Source: Hamadaea flava
Lineage (GTDB): Bacteria; Actinomycetota; Actinomycetes; Mycobacteriales; Micromonosporaceae
Assembly (NCBI RefSeq): GCF_024172085.1
Contig: NZ_JAMZDZ010000001.1
Coordinates: 372,001-436,000 of the forward strand
Direction of reading: 5' to 3'
Length of the DNA stretch: 64,000 bases
The notes below the pieces were generated by a model. That model had not been told where the DNA came from and searched no databases. It saw nothing but the letters and a program-made list of their open reading frames with translations. This document shows, in pieces, positions 43,077 through 51,503 of this stretch. The position numbers and the translations under genes were made by a program. Each line of letters opens with the position of its first letter. Within the stretch, counting starts at the first letter, position 1.

Positions 43077-43934
43077 TCAGCGGTCGTGTTTGTGGACCAC
43101 ACCGATCGCGCCGGAACCATGCTGCGTCAACGCCCGGCTCACCGAACCGAGCAACGCGCCGGTGAATCCGCCCCGGCCGCGACAGCCCACGACGGTCAGC
43201 CCAGCTTCCCGCGACGCCTCGATCATCGTGTCCTCGACGCTCTTACTGGTGACGATGCGCTTGTCCACCGGGATTCCGGCGACCTCAGCCGCCGCGCTGT
43301 TCAGCGCCTCGTCGAGGGCGGCGTCCTCGTCGCCCTCGGCTCGCGCCTGCACCAGCACGAGCGAGGTCCGGCGCAGTTGGGCCTCTTCGGCCGCGAACCG
43401 CAGCGCCGCTTGGGATTCGGCCGATCCGTCGATGCCGACGAGCACCGGACCGGCGTCGGGATCGGGGTCGAATCCTTCCCCGTCGTCCCCGGTACTGACG
43501 GGGCGTACGACGACGACCGGGCCCTGCGCGTGCGCGGCGACCTGGCTGGAGACCGAGCCGAGCAGCAGTTGCTCGAAGCCGCCGACGCCCCGGCTGCCGA
43601 CGACGGTCACCGCCGCCGTGCGGGACAGCTCGATCAACGCCGCGGCCGGTCCGCCCGGCACCTGGCGCGCGGTGACGTCGGTCAACTCCGGGTGTGCGTC
43701 CCGCAGCCCGTCACCGATGTGGGCGATCATCCGGTCGAGGTCTTCGCGTACCTGATCGTCGGCGAGCAGCCCGGGATCCATCCCGCCCATCGGGGGGTAC
43801 GCATACACGGCCGGCTGGTACGCCAGCACGCAGTCGAGGGTGGTCTGGCGGCGTACGGCGAGACGGGCGGCGTAGCGGGCGGCGGCGAGGCTGGAGGGTG
43901 AGCCGTCGACTCCGACGACAACTGGAGCGATCAT
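43077..43934 (-). CDS. Universal stress protein with two Usp domains
   Basis: 285 residues, two tandem Usp folds. Each has the ATP-binding G-x2-G-x9-G-S/T pattern: VVGSRGVGGFEQLLLGSVSSQ in the first and VVGCRGRGGFTGALLGSVSRA in the second. The first begins VVVGVDGSPSSLAAARYAARLAV and the second VLVGIDGSAESQAALRFAAEEA. Usp proteins are induced by hypoxia, starvation or stress and bind ATP in the cytoplasm. Divergent from the DUF1918 gene across 59 bases, a pairing often seen in actinomycetes. Confidence 0.93.
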   Translation of the reverse strand: MIAPVVVGVDGSPSSLAAARYAARLAVRRQTTLDCVLAYQPAVYAYPPMGGMDPGLLADDQVREDLDRMIAHIGDGLRDAHPELTDVTARQVPGGPAAALIELSRTAAVTVVGSRGVGGFEQLLLGSVSSQVAAHAQGPVVVVRPVSTGDDGEGFDPDPDAGPVLVGIDGSAESQAALRFAAEEAQLRRTSLVLVQARAEGDEDAALDEALNSAAAEVAGIPVDKRIVTSKSVEDTMIEASREAGLTVVGCRGRGGFTGALLGSVSRALTQHGSGAIGVVHKHDR

Positions 43935-43993
43935 GTGCCACGTTTCCCCCGTACGCCCGGCGGCGAAACAGCGGCCGGACTTATGGTGAGGGT

Positions 43994-44194
43994 ATGAAGG
44001 CGAAGGTCGGCGATCGCTTGATCATGGAAGGCGCCCACGTCGGCGAGGCCCGGCGGGTCGGCGTCGTCATGGAGGTTCGCCACGAAGACGGTACGCCGCC
44101 GTACCTCGTGCGGTGGGAGGACGACCACGAGGGGCTGGTGTTCCCAGGCCCCGACTCACACATCGAGGAACCCGGGAACAGTAGACAGCGCTAG
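43994..44194 (+). CDS. DUF1918 protein
   Basis: 66 residues, DUF1918: the start MKAKVGDRLIMEGAHVGEARR and the core PPYLVRWEDDHEGLVFPGPD are the family pattern, a small SH3-like beta barrel common beside stress genes in actinobacteria. Function unknown. TATGGT ends 6 bases before the ATG and GAGGG overlaps it, so either leaderless or Shine-Dalgarno initiation is possible. Confidence 0.88.
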   Translation: MKAKVGDRLIMEGAHVGEARRVGVVMEVRHEDGTPPYLVRWEDDHEGLVFPGPDSHIEEPGNSRQR

Positions 44195-44203
44195 TCCCAG
44201 GGC

Positions 44204-45835
44204 CTAGTCCTGGCGCAGGGCGGCGGCGAGCTGCCCCAACCCGAGCGAGCCGAGATCGAGCGCTCGCCGGTGGAACTCACGCGACGGCAGACCTGACGCG
44301 GCGCGCGCGTCCAGCCAGACGCGCTCGCCCGCCTTGTAGGCCAACGCCTGTGCCGGTCGGCCGAGGTAGCGCGCGAGTTCCGCGGACGCGTACCCGCCTT
44401 GCTGGCAACGGTTCGCCAGCATGTCGTAGGCGGCGTCGGCGGTCCACCGGCGGCCCTCGCGATCGGGCAGCTCCAGGTGCAGTCCGATGTCGATCACCAC
44501 GCGGGCGGCCCGAAGCAGCTGCGCGAACAGGTGACCCAGCCGCGCGCCGGGCTGCGTGTAGAAGCCAAGCTCGTCCATCAGGCGCTCGGCGTACAGCGCC
44601 CAGCCCTCCTGTCCGGCCGACAGCCCGCCGAGCAGATTCAGCCGCTGCCCCAACGGGTTGCGCCAGGACTCGTACCCGATCTGCAGATGATGTCCGGGCA
44701 CGCCCTCGTGGTAGACGGTCGTGTAGGCGTACCAGGTCGCGAACTCGGTGTCGCCCTCCGGCAGCTGCCACCACACGCGGCCCGGCCGCGTCAGGTCGGC
44801 GGACGGCCCGATGTACATCGTCCCGGCCGACGTCGTGACCCTGGACTCGATGCGCCGCAACGGCTCGGGGATGTCGAAATGCGTACCGTCCAACTCGGAC
44901 ACCGTGCGTTCGAGCACGCCCTGCAGCCAGTCCGCGAACTCCGCGGGGCTGCCGATCATGCCCGGCGACCCCGGCCCGTCGAGGTGGTCGAGCACCTCGC
45001 CCAGCCCGGCCCCCGGCAGGATCACGGCGGCCTCCGCACGCAGCTGCGCCTCGATCGCCTCCACCTCGTCCCAGCCCCACGCGTACAGCTCGGCCAGGTC
45101 GGGTCGCACGCCCAGGAACTTGCGCAGCCAGATCGCATACCGGTCCGGGCCGAAGCCCTCGCTCGGGTTCGCCTTCGGCTTCAGGTCCGTGCTCAACCAG
45201 CTCGCCAGCCGCTGGTACGCCGTCACCGCGTCCGTGGCCGCCACGTTGAGCGCGGCCTGCTGCGGTCCTCCGGCGTACGCCGCGGCGAGCTGCTCGGTGT
45301 CGGCGATCCAGCCGTCGCAGCGCACCACGACGAGGTCGATCTGCCGGGCGGCGGCGACCTGGCCCCGGTCCGCCGCGAGGGCGAGGCTCTCGGCGTACCC
45401 GGCCAGGGCCCGGGGCACGTCGGCGAGCCGTTCGGCGACCAGCGCCCAGCCCGCTTCCCGATCGGCCGCGTCGGCGTCGCCCGCCGGGACCGCCGCGTCG
45501 ATCGCCTGCCGGATCATCTGGAGCGGCCCGGTCGCGGCGGCGTGCAGTTCGCGCAGATCCTCGCCGCTGTCGTGGAACTCGATCAGCGACTCCAGCCGCT
45601 CACCGAGATGGTCGAGCAACCGGCGGTCGCGCTCGGACTCGGCCGCCAGCGCGCCGATCTTCCGCAACCCCGCCGCCGCGAAGTCGGCCCGCGCCTGGTG
45701 GCCGGCCGGGCTGTAGTCGGTCAGCCGCTCGGGCTCCTTCGCCCCGGCCTCCACGACGGCGCTGGTCGGATCGAGGACCGCGTACGCGGCCAGCAGCTCG
45801 TCGGCGAACCGATCCGCCTGATCCGCGGCCGCCAT
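44204..45835 (-). CDS. DUF885 family peptidase-like protein
   Basis: 543 residues from the ATG that overlaps the upstream stop by 1 base (TGATG). The family zinc motif HEGVPGHHLQIGYE is present (HExxxHH variant) with YTTVYHEGVPGH and downstream WALYAERLMDELGF. DUF885 proteins are related to M32/M2-like metallopeptidases and some act as aminopeptidases or tryptic-peptide hydrolases; the substrate here is unknown. It follows the D-amino-acid lyase as second gene of a two-gene operon. Confidence 0.87.
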   Translation of the reverse strand: MAAADQADRFADELLAAYAVLDPTSAVVEAGAKEPERLTDYSPAGHQARADFAAAGLRKIGALAAESERDRRLLDHLGERLESLIEFHDSGEDLRELHAAATGPLQMIRQAIDAAVPAGDADAADREAGWALVAERLADVPRALAGYAESLALAADRGQVAAARQIDLVVVRCDGWIADTEQLAAAYAGGPQQAALNVAATDAVTAYQRLASWLSTDLKPKANPSEGFGPDRYAIWLRKFLGVRPDLAELYAWGWDEVEAIEAQLRAEAAVILPGAGLGEVLDHLDGPGSPGMIGSPAEFADWLQGVLERTVSELDGTHFDIPEPLRRIESRVTTSAGTMYIGPSADLTRPGRVWWQLPEGDTEFATWYAYTTVYHEGVPGHHLQIGYESWRNPLGQRLNLLGGLSAGQEGWALYAERLMDELGFYTQPGARLGHLFAQLLRAARVVIDIGLHLELPDREGRRWTADAAYDMLANRCQQGGYASAELARYLGRPAQALAYKAGERVWLDARAASGLPSREFHRRALDLGSLGLGQLAAALRQD

Positions 45836-47097
45836 CAGAAGTACGTCCGCAGCAGCTCGGAGACGGTGTAGTCGTCCTCGACGACCGGGATCACCGACCA
45901 TTTGTCGAACGCGGTGCACGGGTGCGAGATGCCCAGGCAGACCAGGTCGCCGACGGCGACCGCCCCCTCGTCGCGTACCAGGAGGTGCCCATGGTGATCG
46001 TTGAGCCGCAGGACTTCGAGCCCGTCCGCGGGCTCGACCCGCCCGTCGGCTATGCCACTGCCGACCGGCTCTCCGTCCTCACGCCCGGCTCGAGCGTTCG
46101 AGCCGGCCCTGCGGACCCGCAGCGGGACCGGCAGGCCCTCGTCGTAGGGGGCCTCGCGCTTGCCCATGCCGAGGAGCGCGAGCCCGGGTTCGGGCGTGGC
46201 GAGCACCTGCGCCCAGATCTCCAGGGCGGCGTCGAGCGCCCCTTCCCCCGGTACGCGCAGGAACGGCGTCTTGTGCCGGTAGGTCCCGTCGTCGTGGGAG
46301 ATGTACGCGCCGCTGCGCAGCACGAGCCGGATCTGCCGCCCGTCGAGCCACTGCCCGCCGAGGGTAGCCGTGACCAGGTCGAAGTACGCGCTGCCGCCGG
46401 CCGTCACGATCGGGTCGGCGGGAAGCAGATGGGCGATCGCCTTGGTCGCCGAGACGAGGCTGTCCAGAAAGGACTGTGCTGCTTCCGGCGTCGCCAGCAG
46501 TCCTTCGAACGAGGAGATCCCGACGAGGTCGAGGGTCGGCGCGTCGTGCACGGCCTGAGCGACGGCGACCGCCTCGGCATCGGTCCGGCACCCGGTACGC
46601 CCGCCCGCGTAACCCCATTCGAGCAGCACCCGGAAGTGGCCACCCGCGGCGGTCAGCCGTTCGACGGTCGCGACCGAGTCGGCGTAGACGAGGATCTCCG
46701 TATCCTGCTGCGATCCCAGCCACCGCAGCGCCGTCGGGTCGACGACCACGTTGGCGAGCAGCACCCGCGGTACGCCGAGCGCCGCGCACGCGAGCGCCTG
46801 ATTGGGCGTGGCGACGGTGATCGCCCACGCGCCCGCGTCCAGCTGCGCCTGGAACAGCGACGGCGCCATGGTCGTCTTGCCGTGCGGAGCGAACAGCGCG
46901 CCGTGCCGCTCGCAGTAGTCCGCGAGGGTCCGCACGTTGTGGTCGATCGCCGTACGCCGCGCGACCATCACCGGCCAGGTGAACGCCCCGCCGAAAAGGT
47001 TGTGCCGGGCGGCGGCGAACTCGGTGAGCGTCACCGGCGGACCGGGCTGCCATACGCCCTTCGCCCGCCAGTCCAGATACTCCTCGGGGATCTTCAT
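45835..47097 (-). CDS. Alanine-racemase-fold D-amino-acid lyase (D-threonine aldolase / D-serine deaminase-like)
   Basis: 420 residues. The PLP lysine is in FAPHGKTTMAPSLF at the end of strand one of the alanine-racemase barrel. The C-terminal metal site HPCTAFDKWSVIP (His and Cys) is the zinc site of D-serine dehydratase and D-threonine aldolase proteins. Reaction: cleavage or deamination of a D-beta-hydroxy amino acid. First gene of the operon with the DUF885 gene; diverges from the 47207 gene over about 110 bases. Confidence 0.88.
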   Translation of the reverse strand: MKIPEEYLDWRAKGVWQPGPPVTLTEFAAARHNLFGGAFTWPVMVARRTAIDHNVRTLADYCERHGALFAPHGKTTMAPSLFQAQLDAGAWAITVATPNQALACAALGVPRVLLANVVVDPTALRWLGSQQDTEILVYADSVATVERLTAAGGHFRVLLEWGYAGGRTGCRTDAEAVAVAQAVHDAPTLDLVGISSFEGLLATPEAAQSFLDSLVSATKAIAHLLPADPIVTAGGSAYFDLVTATLGGQWLDGRQIRLVLRSGAYISHDDGTYRHKTPFLRVPGEGALDAALEIWAQVLATPEPGLALLGMGKREAPYDEGLPVPLRVRRAGSNARAGREDGEPVGSGIADGRVEPADGLEVLRLNDHHGHLLVRDEGAVAVGDLVCLGISHPCTAFDKWSVIPVVEDDYTVSELLRTYF

Positions 47098-47194
47098 CCC
47101 CGCATTCTGTCGCCTTCCACCTTGATCGAAATCGCCGACCCGCCGTTCGCCGTAGGCGTACGCCGGACCGTCGACGGCGACCGAGCAACGGTGT

Positions 47195-47212
47195 AATCAT
47201 GTAAGCATGATT
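47195..47212. promoter_or_regulatory. Inverted repeat over the start codon of the 47207 gene
   Basis: AATCATG-TAAG-CATGATT, perfect 7-bp arms, with the gene's ATG inside the right arm. It also reads as tandem GTAATCAT and GTAAGCAT (47193-47208). A repressor bound here would block both a TGTAAT -10 (47192-47197) and translation. Confidence 0.65.
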
Positions 47213-47749
47213 CGAGTAGTAAGTCGCGCCGAACAACCACCGCCGGCCGACGACGCCCCGGCCTGGATCACCGGCCTGCTGCCGGACGACTGGTTCACCG
47301 GACCGGCGGAGATCGTCATCGACCGCGACGAGATCCTCATCGTCGGCACCCTCGCCGAGCCCGCCCACGCGGCGGACGCGTCCGAGGCCGACCGGGCCGC
47401 CGCCGAGCGGGGCCGCATCGCCGCGTACCGGGAGGAGACCCGCGAGCGGCGGATCCGGTTCGCCCGGCAGATCGAGCACAAGTACCAGCGCAAGGCCGCC
47501 TGGGGCGTGGTCTGCGGCGGCACCCGCGAACTGTTCACCACCCTGTCGGCTCCGGTGATGACCCGGCTGCGCCAGCCCGACCGGCAGGTCCTCGACACGC
47601 TCGTGGACGCCGGGGTGGCCCGCTCCCGGTCTGAGGCGCTGGCCTGGTGCGTACGCCTCGTCGGCCAGCATGCCGACCAATGGCTCGCCGAACTGCGCGA
47701 CGCCATGACGGCGGTGGACGACCTCCGTAAGCGGGGACCGGCCCTCTAG
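47207..47749 (+). CDS. Hypothetical protein with ribbon-helix-helix-like C-terminus
   Basis: 180 residues. Residues 1-60 have a Pro/Asp-rich start and a short strand-like region (GPAEIVIDRDEILIVGTL); residues 65-110 are a charged helix with RRIRFARQIEHKYQRKAAWGV. The end, QVLDTLVDAGVARSRSEALAWCVRLVGQHADQWL, resembles an RHH DNA-binding dimer motif (R-S-R-S-E-A-L). No family I recognise. The ATG lies in a palindrome, suggesting autoregulation through that motif; this is inference. Confidence 0.7.
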   Translation: MIRVVSRAEQPPPADDAPAWITGLLPDDWFTGPAEIVIDRDEILIVGTLAEPAHAADASEADRAAAERGRIAAYREETRERRIRFARQIEHKYQRKAAWGVVCGGTRELFTTLSAPVMTRLRQPDRQVLDTLVDAGVARSRSEALAWCVRLVGQHADQWLAELRDAMTAVDDLRKRGPAL

Positions 47750-47758
47750 GCTGACTCC

Positions 47759-48157
47759 GTGAAGATCGCGACCGGGACGCTGCACCACGTCGAACTCTGG
47801 GTGCCCGACCTCGAGCGGGCGGTCGCCGGCTGGGGCTGGCTGCTGACCGAGCTGGGTTACGAGCAGTTCCAGGACTGGCCGGGCGGGCGCAGCTGGCGGC
47901 TCGGCCCGACGTACCTCGTGGTGGAGCAGAGCCCGGCGCTGGCCGCCGGTGAGCACGATCGGCTCCGGCCCGGCCTGAACCACCTGGCCTTCACCGTGGT
48001 CGGACGCGACCGTGTCGATCAGCTCGTCGCGGCCGCGCCCGAGCACGGCTGGTCGCTGATGTTCGCCGACCGCCACCCGTACGCCGGCGGCCCCGAGCAC
48101 TACGCGGCGTATCTGGAGAATGTGGACGGTTACGAGGTCGAACTAGTCGCTGACTAA
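47759..48157 (+). CDS. VOC-family (glyoxalase/dioxygenase fold) protein
   Basis: 132 residues, one VOC module pair. The metal-site pattern is visible: LHHVELWVPDLERAVAGWGW (first His), WRLGPTYLVVEQSP and NHLAFTV (second His), YLENVDGYEVELV (Glu). Such proteins act as lyases, isomerases or binding proteins. Substrate unknown. The GTG start follows the previous gene by 9 bases. The last 15 bases overlap the 3' end of the converging DUF402 gene. Confidence 0.85.
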   Translation: MKIATGTLHHVELWVPDLERAVAGWGWLLTELGYEQFQDWPGGRSWRLGPTYLVVEQSPALAAGEHDRLRPGLNHLAFTVVGRDRVDQLVAAAPEHGWSLMFADRHPYAGGPEHYAAYLENVDGYEVELVAD

Positions 48158-48649
48158 CTCCAGATACGGCAGGTGAGCGCCGCCGAACGGGCCACGCCGT
48201 TCGGCGACCGCGCGCATCAGCCACTCGGCAGCGGCGGACGCGTTGGCGATCACGTCCGCCGGGTAGGCGTACTTCACCTGGTGCTCGGCGAACTCGTCCG
48301 CGTCGTCGAGCAGCACCCGCCCGTCCCTCATGCGGAGCACGTCGAGGTCGAGGTCGACCATGGTCACCTCGCGGGCGTGCGGCCACACCGCCGGGGTGGC
48401 GATGTCGCAATAGATCTCGTTGCGCGCTCCCTGTGCGTAGAACGCCGCCGTCCACCAGGCGTTGTGCGGGATCAGGAGCACGTGCGCCCACTCCGCCTCG
48501 GTCACCAGGTCGTCATGTCCCTTGCGCACCACGGTCCCCTTGGTCGCGCCGAGCCAGATGCCGTGCTCGTCCTCGCCGAGACGGCGCGCCATCTGATGCC
48601 AGTGCAGGGAACCGTCGTACTTCGTGTATGCCAGCCAGACCTCCGCCAT
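48143..48649 (-). CDS. DUF402 domain protein
   Basis: 168 residues, DUF402 family: KYDGSLHWHQMARRL, NAWWTAAFYAQGARNEIYCDI and TMVDLDLDVLRMRDGRVLLDDADEF. DUF402 proteins are small beta-barrel proteins; some hydrolyse phosphate esters of nucleoside diphosphates, but no activity is assigned here. TAGCTT ends 6 bases before the ATG, suggesting a leaderless message. Converges with the VOC gene. Confidence 0.88.
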   Translation of the reverse strand: MAEVWLAYTKYDGSLHWHQMARRLGEDEHGIWLGATKGTVVRKGHDDLVTEAEWAHVLLIPHNAWWTAAFYAQGARNEIYCDIATPAVWPHAREVTMVDLDLDVLRMRDGRVLLDDADEFAEHQVKYAYPADVIANASAAAEWLMRAVAERRGPFGGAHLPYLELVSD

Positions 48650-48721
48650 GACGTGAAGCTAGCTGTCCTCCGCCCGCCTTGTCGTGCCCTTATCGCGCGT
48701 GTCTCACCGATCCGGCACGCT

Positions 48722-49519
48722 TCACCGCTCGGCTTGCCGCGCTCGTAGGACATCGGCGGTGAACGGATCGGCCGGGAAGAAGGACTCGATCGCCAGCTCC
48801 GCCACGGTCACGTCGGCCGGGATGCCGAAGGTGGCGATCGTGCTGAAGAACGTCAGCTCGCCGAGCGGCGTACGCAGCCGCAGCGGCGTCACCACGTCGC
48901 CCGACCCGGGCGACTCCACCTCCGGCTCCGGATCGTCGCACGGGTACGCCTTCAGCTCCTCGTACAGCTCCAGCAGTTCGGGGTCGCCCGCGACGGCAGC
49001 CTGCCGCCGCAACCGGGTGAGCAGGTGCGCCCGCCATTCGCCGAAGTTGACGATGTGCGGGGCCAGCCCGTCCGGGTGCAGCCCGGCGCGCAGGATGTTG
49101 GCCGGCGGTTCGAGCAGCCACGGGGCCACCACCGCGGTCATGAGGTCGATCGCGGCGTTGGCGTCGAGCATGCGCCAGAACCGGTCGGTCACCACCGCCG
49201 GATACGGCTCGTGACCGGTCAGCACCTGGCGTACCGCCTGCCACACACCGGCCATCCGGGGCGAGGTCACCTCGCTCTCCGTGTACGCCGGGGCGTACCC
49301 GCCGGCCAGCAGCAGCCGGTTGCGCTCACGCAGCGGCACGTCGAGGTTCTCCGCGAGGCGCAGCAGCATCGGCCGGCTCGGCCTGGCCCGGCCGGTCTCG
49401 AGGAAGCTGAGATGCCGGGCGGAGACCTCGGCGAGCCCGGCGAGGTCGAGCTGGCTGAGCCGGCGGTGGGACCGCCAGTGCCGCAGCAGTTCACCCACCG
49501 TGGGCGAAGACGCCGTCAT
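48722..49519 (-). CDS. XRE-family regulator with MmyB-type ligand domain
   Basis: 265 residues. The Cro/C1 HTH is LLRHWRSHRRLSQLDLAGLAEVSARHLSFLETGRARPSRPMLLRLA, given here as RLSQLDLAGLAEVSARHLSF and ETGRARPS. The C-terminal part (VTDRFWRMLDANAAIDLM, TPLRLRTPLGELTFFSTI, FFPADPFTADVLRA) is the MmyB-like sensor domain of actinobacterial regulators. It diverges from the GH15 gene; tandem TTCGCCGA words (49565-49580) in between are candidate sites. Confidence 0.88.
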   Translation of the reverse strand: MTASSPTVGELLRHWRSHRRLSQLDLAGLAEVSARHLSFLETGRARPSRPMLLRLAENLDVPLRERNRLLLAGGYAPAYTESEVTSPRMAGVWQAVRQVLTGHEPYPAVVTDRFWRMLDANAAIDLMTAVVAPWLLEPPANILRAGLHPDGLAPHIVNFGEWRAHLLTRLRRQAAVAGDPELLELYEELKAYPCDDPEPEVESPGSGDVVTPLRLRTPLGELTFFSTIATFGIPADVTVAELAIESFFPADPFTADVLRARQAER

Positions 49520-49613
49520 GATCACTCCACTTCTTCGCACCAATCTGGGCCAGTCTGCCCCTGCTTCGCCGATTCGCCGAACAGGGCCGCGCCAGCCGGG
49601 CGATGCTGAACAC

Positions 49614-51503
49614 ATGACGATGCCCATCGGCGCCGCCCAGGGCCCGGCCATCCATGAGCACGGCCTGATCGGAGATCTGCAGACCGCCGCGTTGATCGAC
49701 ACCAACGGAACGGTCGACTGGTTCTGCGCGCCGCGGTTCGACGGGCCGAGCATGTTCGCCGCCCTCCTGGACCCCGAACGCGGTGGGCACCTGCGCGTGG
49801 CGCCGGAGGGCGTCGAGTACGTGACCCGGCAGCTCTACCTCCCCGGTACGCCGATCCTCATCACGCGCTTCCTCAGCGAAGCCGGCGTCGGCGAGGTCAT
49901 GGACTTCATGCCGATCGCCGAGGGCCACGGGAAGATCGCGACCGACAAGCACCGGCTGGTGCGGATGATCAGCGTCGTCCGGGGCAAGATGCGTTTCCGG
50001 TTCGACTGCGAACCGCGGTTCGACTACGGCCGCGCCCGGACCGAGGTCGACTTCAGCCCGGACGGAGCCGTGTTCCGGGGTGCGGGGATGACGGTCAACA
50101 TCAACCCCTCGCGCAAGGATCGCGTACTGATCAAGCCAGGGGACCTGCAACGCACGGAGCACGGGCTGACCGCCTTCGCCGACCTGGTCGCCGGCGACGT
50201 CGGCGGCATGATCCTGGAGACGATGCCGGACGGGCCGCCCCGCGTCGTCCCGCCGGGGGAGATCCTGACCCTCTTCGAGCAGACCCGGGACTTCTGGCGG
50301 TCCTGGATCGGCCGCTCGCAGTACCGCGGCCGATGGCGCGAGATGGTCGAGCGGTCGGCGATGACGCTCAAACTCATGACGTACGCCCCGACCGGCGCCC
50401 TCGTCGCGGCGCCCACGGCCGGGCTGCCGGAGCAGATCGGCGGTGAACGCAACTGGGACTACCGGTTCACCTGGATCCGGGACGCCTCGTTCTCCGTGTA
50501 CGCCTTGCTGGGCCTCGGCTTCACCGACGAAGCGACGCAGTACCTGGGCTGGCTCAACGACCGGGTGAAGGAGTCGAAGAACGGCCAGCCGCTGCAGATC
50601 ATGTACCGGGTGGACGGTTCGCCCGACCTCGACGAGGAAGTCCTCGACCACCTGTCCGGCTACCGGGACTCGCGCCCGGTACGCATCGGCAACGGCGCGG
50701 CGAGTCAGCTCCAGCTCGACATCTTCGGCGAGGCGATGGACTCGCTGTATCTGGCCGACAGCCACGGGATCATCATCGGCAACGCGGGCTGGAAGAACGT
50801 CCGCGGTCTCGTCGACTGGCTGTGCGACAACTGGGACCAGCCGGACGAGGGCATCTGGGAGACCCGGGGCGGCCGGCAGGACTTCACCTACGGCCGGCTG
50901 ATGTCCTGGGTGGCCTTCGACCGGGCGGTACGCCTGGCCCGTGCCAAGGGCCGCCCGGCCGACCTGGAGCGGTGGACCCAGCAGCGCGACGCGATCTACG
51001 AGCAGATCATGGAGCGCGGCTTCCATCCCAAGCGGGAGGCGTTCGTCCAGCACTACGACACCGACGTGCTCGACGCCTCCCTGCTGTACATGCCGTTGGT
51101 CGGCTTCGTCGCGCCCAGCGATCCGCTGTGGCAGTCGACGCTGCGCGCGATGGACAGCGAGCTGGTCTCCGACAGCCTCGTGTATCGCTACGACCCGGCG
51201 GCCTCGCCGGACGGTCTGCGCGGCGCCGAGGGCACGTTCACCATCTGCTCGTTCTGGTACGTCGACGCGCTGGCGCGCTCGGGCCGGCTCGAGGAGGCCC
51301 GGCTCACCTTCGAGAAGATGCTCACCTACAGCAACCACCTGGGGCTGTACTCGGAGGAGATCGCCCCGACCGGCGAGCAGATCGGCAACTTCCCGCAGGC
51401 GTTCAGCCACCTGTCGCTGATCAGCGCCGCGATGAACCTCGACTTCCAGCTCGACCACGGCGCGGGTTGGGTCGAGCCGGTGCTGAGCCATGCGAGCCGA
51501 TAG
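49614..51503 (+). CDS. Glycoside hydrolase family 15 (glucoamylase/trehalase-like)
   Basis: 629 residues from the ATG at 49614; GATGCT ends 6 bases upstream. N-terminal domain (IHEHGLIGDLQTAALIDTNGTVDWFCAPRFDGPS, quoted in parts as GLIGDLQTAALIDTNGTVDW) is the GH15-associated beta-sandwich. The barrel has RNWDYRFTWIRDASFSVYAL, catalytic acid in GIWETRGG and base in YSEEIAPTGEQIGNF. It releases glucose from an alpha-linked oligosaccharide, possibly trehalose. No signal peptide, so cytoplasmic. Its 3' end overlaps the MFS gene by 14 bases. Confidence 0.9.
   Translation: MTMPIGAAQGPAIHEHGLIGDLQTAALIDTNGTVDWFCAPRFDGPSMFAALLDPERGGHLRVAPEGVEYVTRQLYLPGTPILITRFLSEAGVGEVMDFMPIAEGHGKIATDKHRLVRMISVVRGKMRFRFDCEPRFDYGRARTEVDFSPDGAVFRGAGMTVNINPSRKDRVLIKPGDLQRTEHGLTAFADLVAGDVGGMILETMPDGPPRVVPPGEILTLFEQTRDFWRSWIGRSQYRGRWREMVERSAMTLKLMTYAPTGALVAAPTAGLPEQIGGERNWDYRFTWIRDASFSVYALLGLGFTDEATQYLGWLNDRVKESKNGQPLQIMYRVDGSPDLDEEVLDHLSGYRDSRPVRIGNGAASQLQLDIFGEAMDSLYLADSHGIIIGNAGWKNVRGLVDWLCDNWDQPDEGIWETRGGRQDFTYGRLMSWVAFDRAVRLARAKGRPADLERWTQQRDAIYEQIMERGFHPKREAFVQHYDTDVLDASLLYMPLVGFVAPSDPLWQSTLRAMDSELVSDSLVYRYDPAASPDGLRGAEGTFTICSFWYVDALARSGRLEEARLTFEKMLTYSNHLGLYSEEIAPTGEQIGNFPQAFSHLSLISAAMNLDFQLDHGAGWVEPVLSHASR

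Noticed and set aside
46046-46100. GTTCGAG-type words as an SOS box in the D-amino-acid lyase gene
   Set aside because: Only half-sites inside coding sequence; spacing does not fit TCGAAC-N4-GTTCGA.
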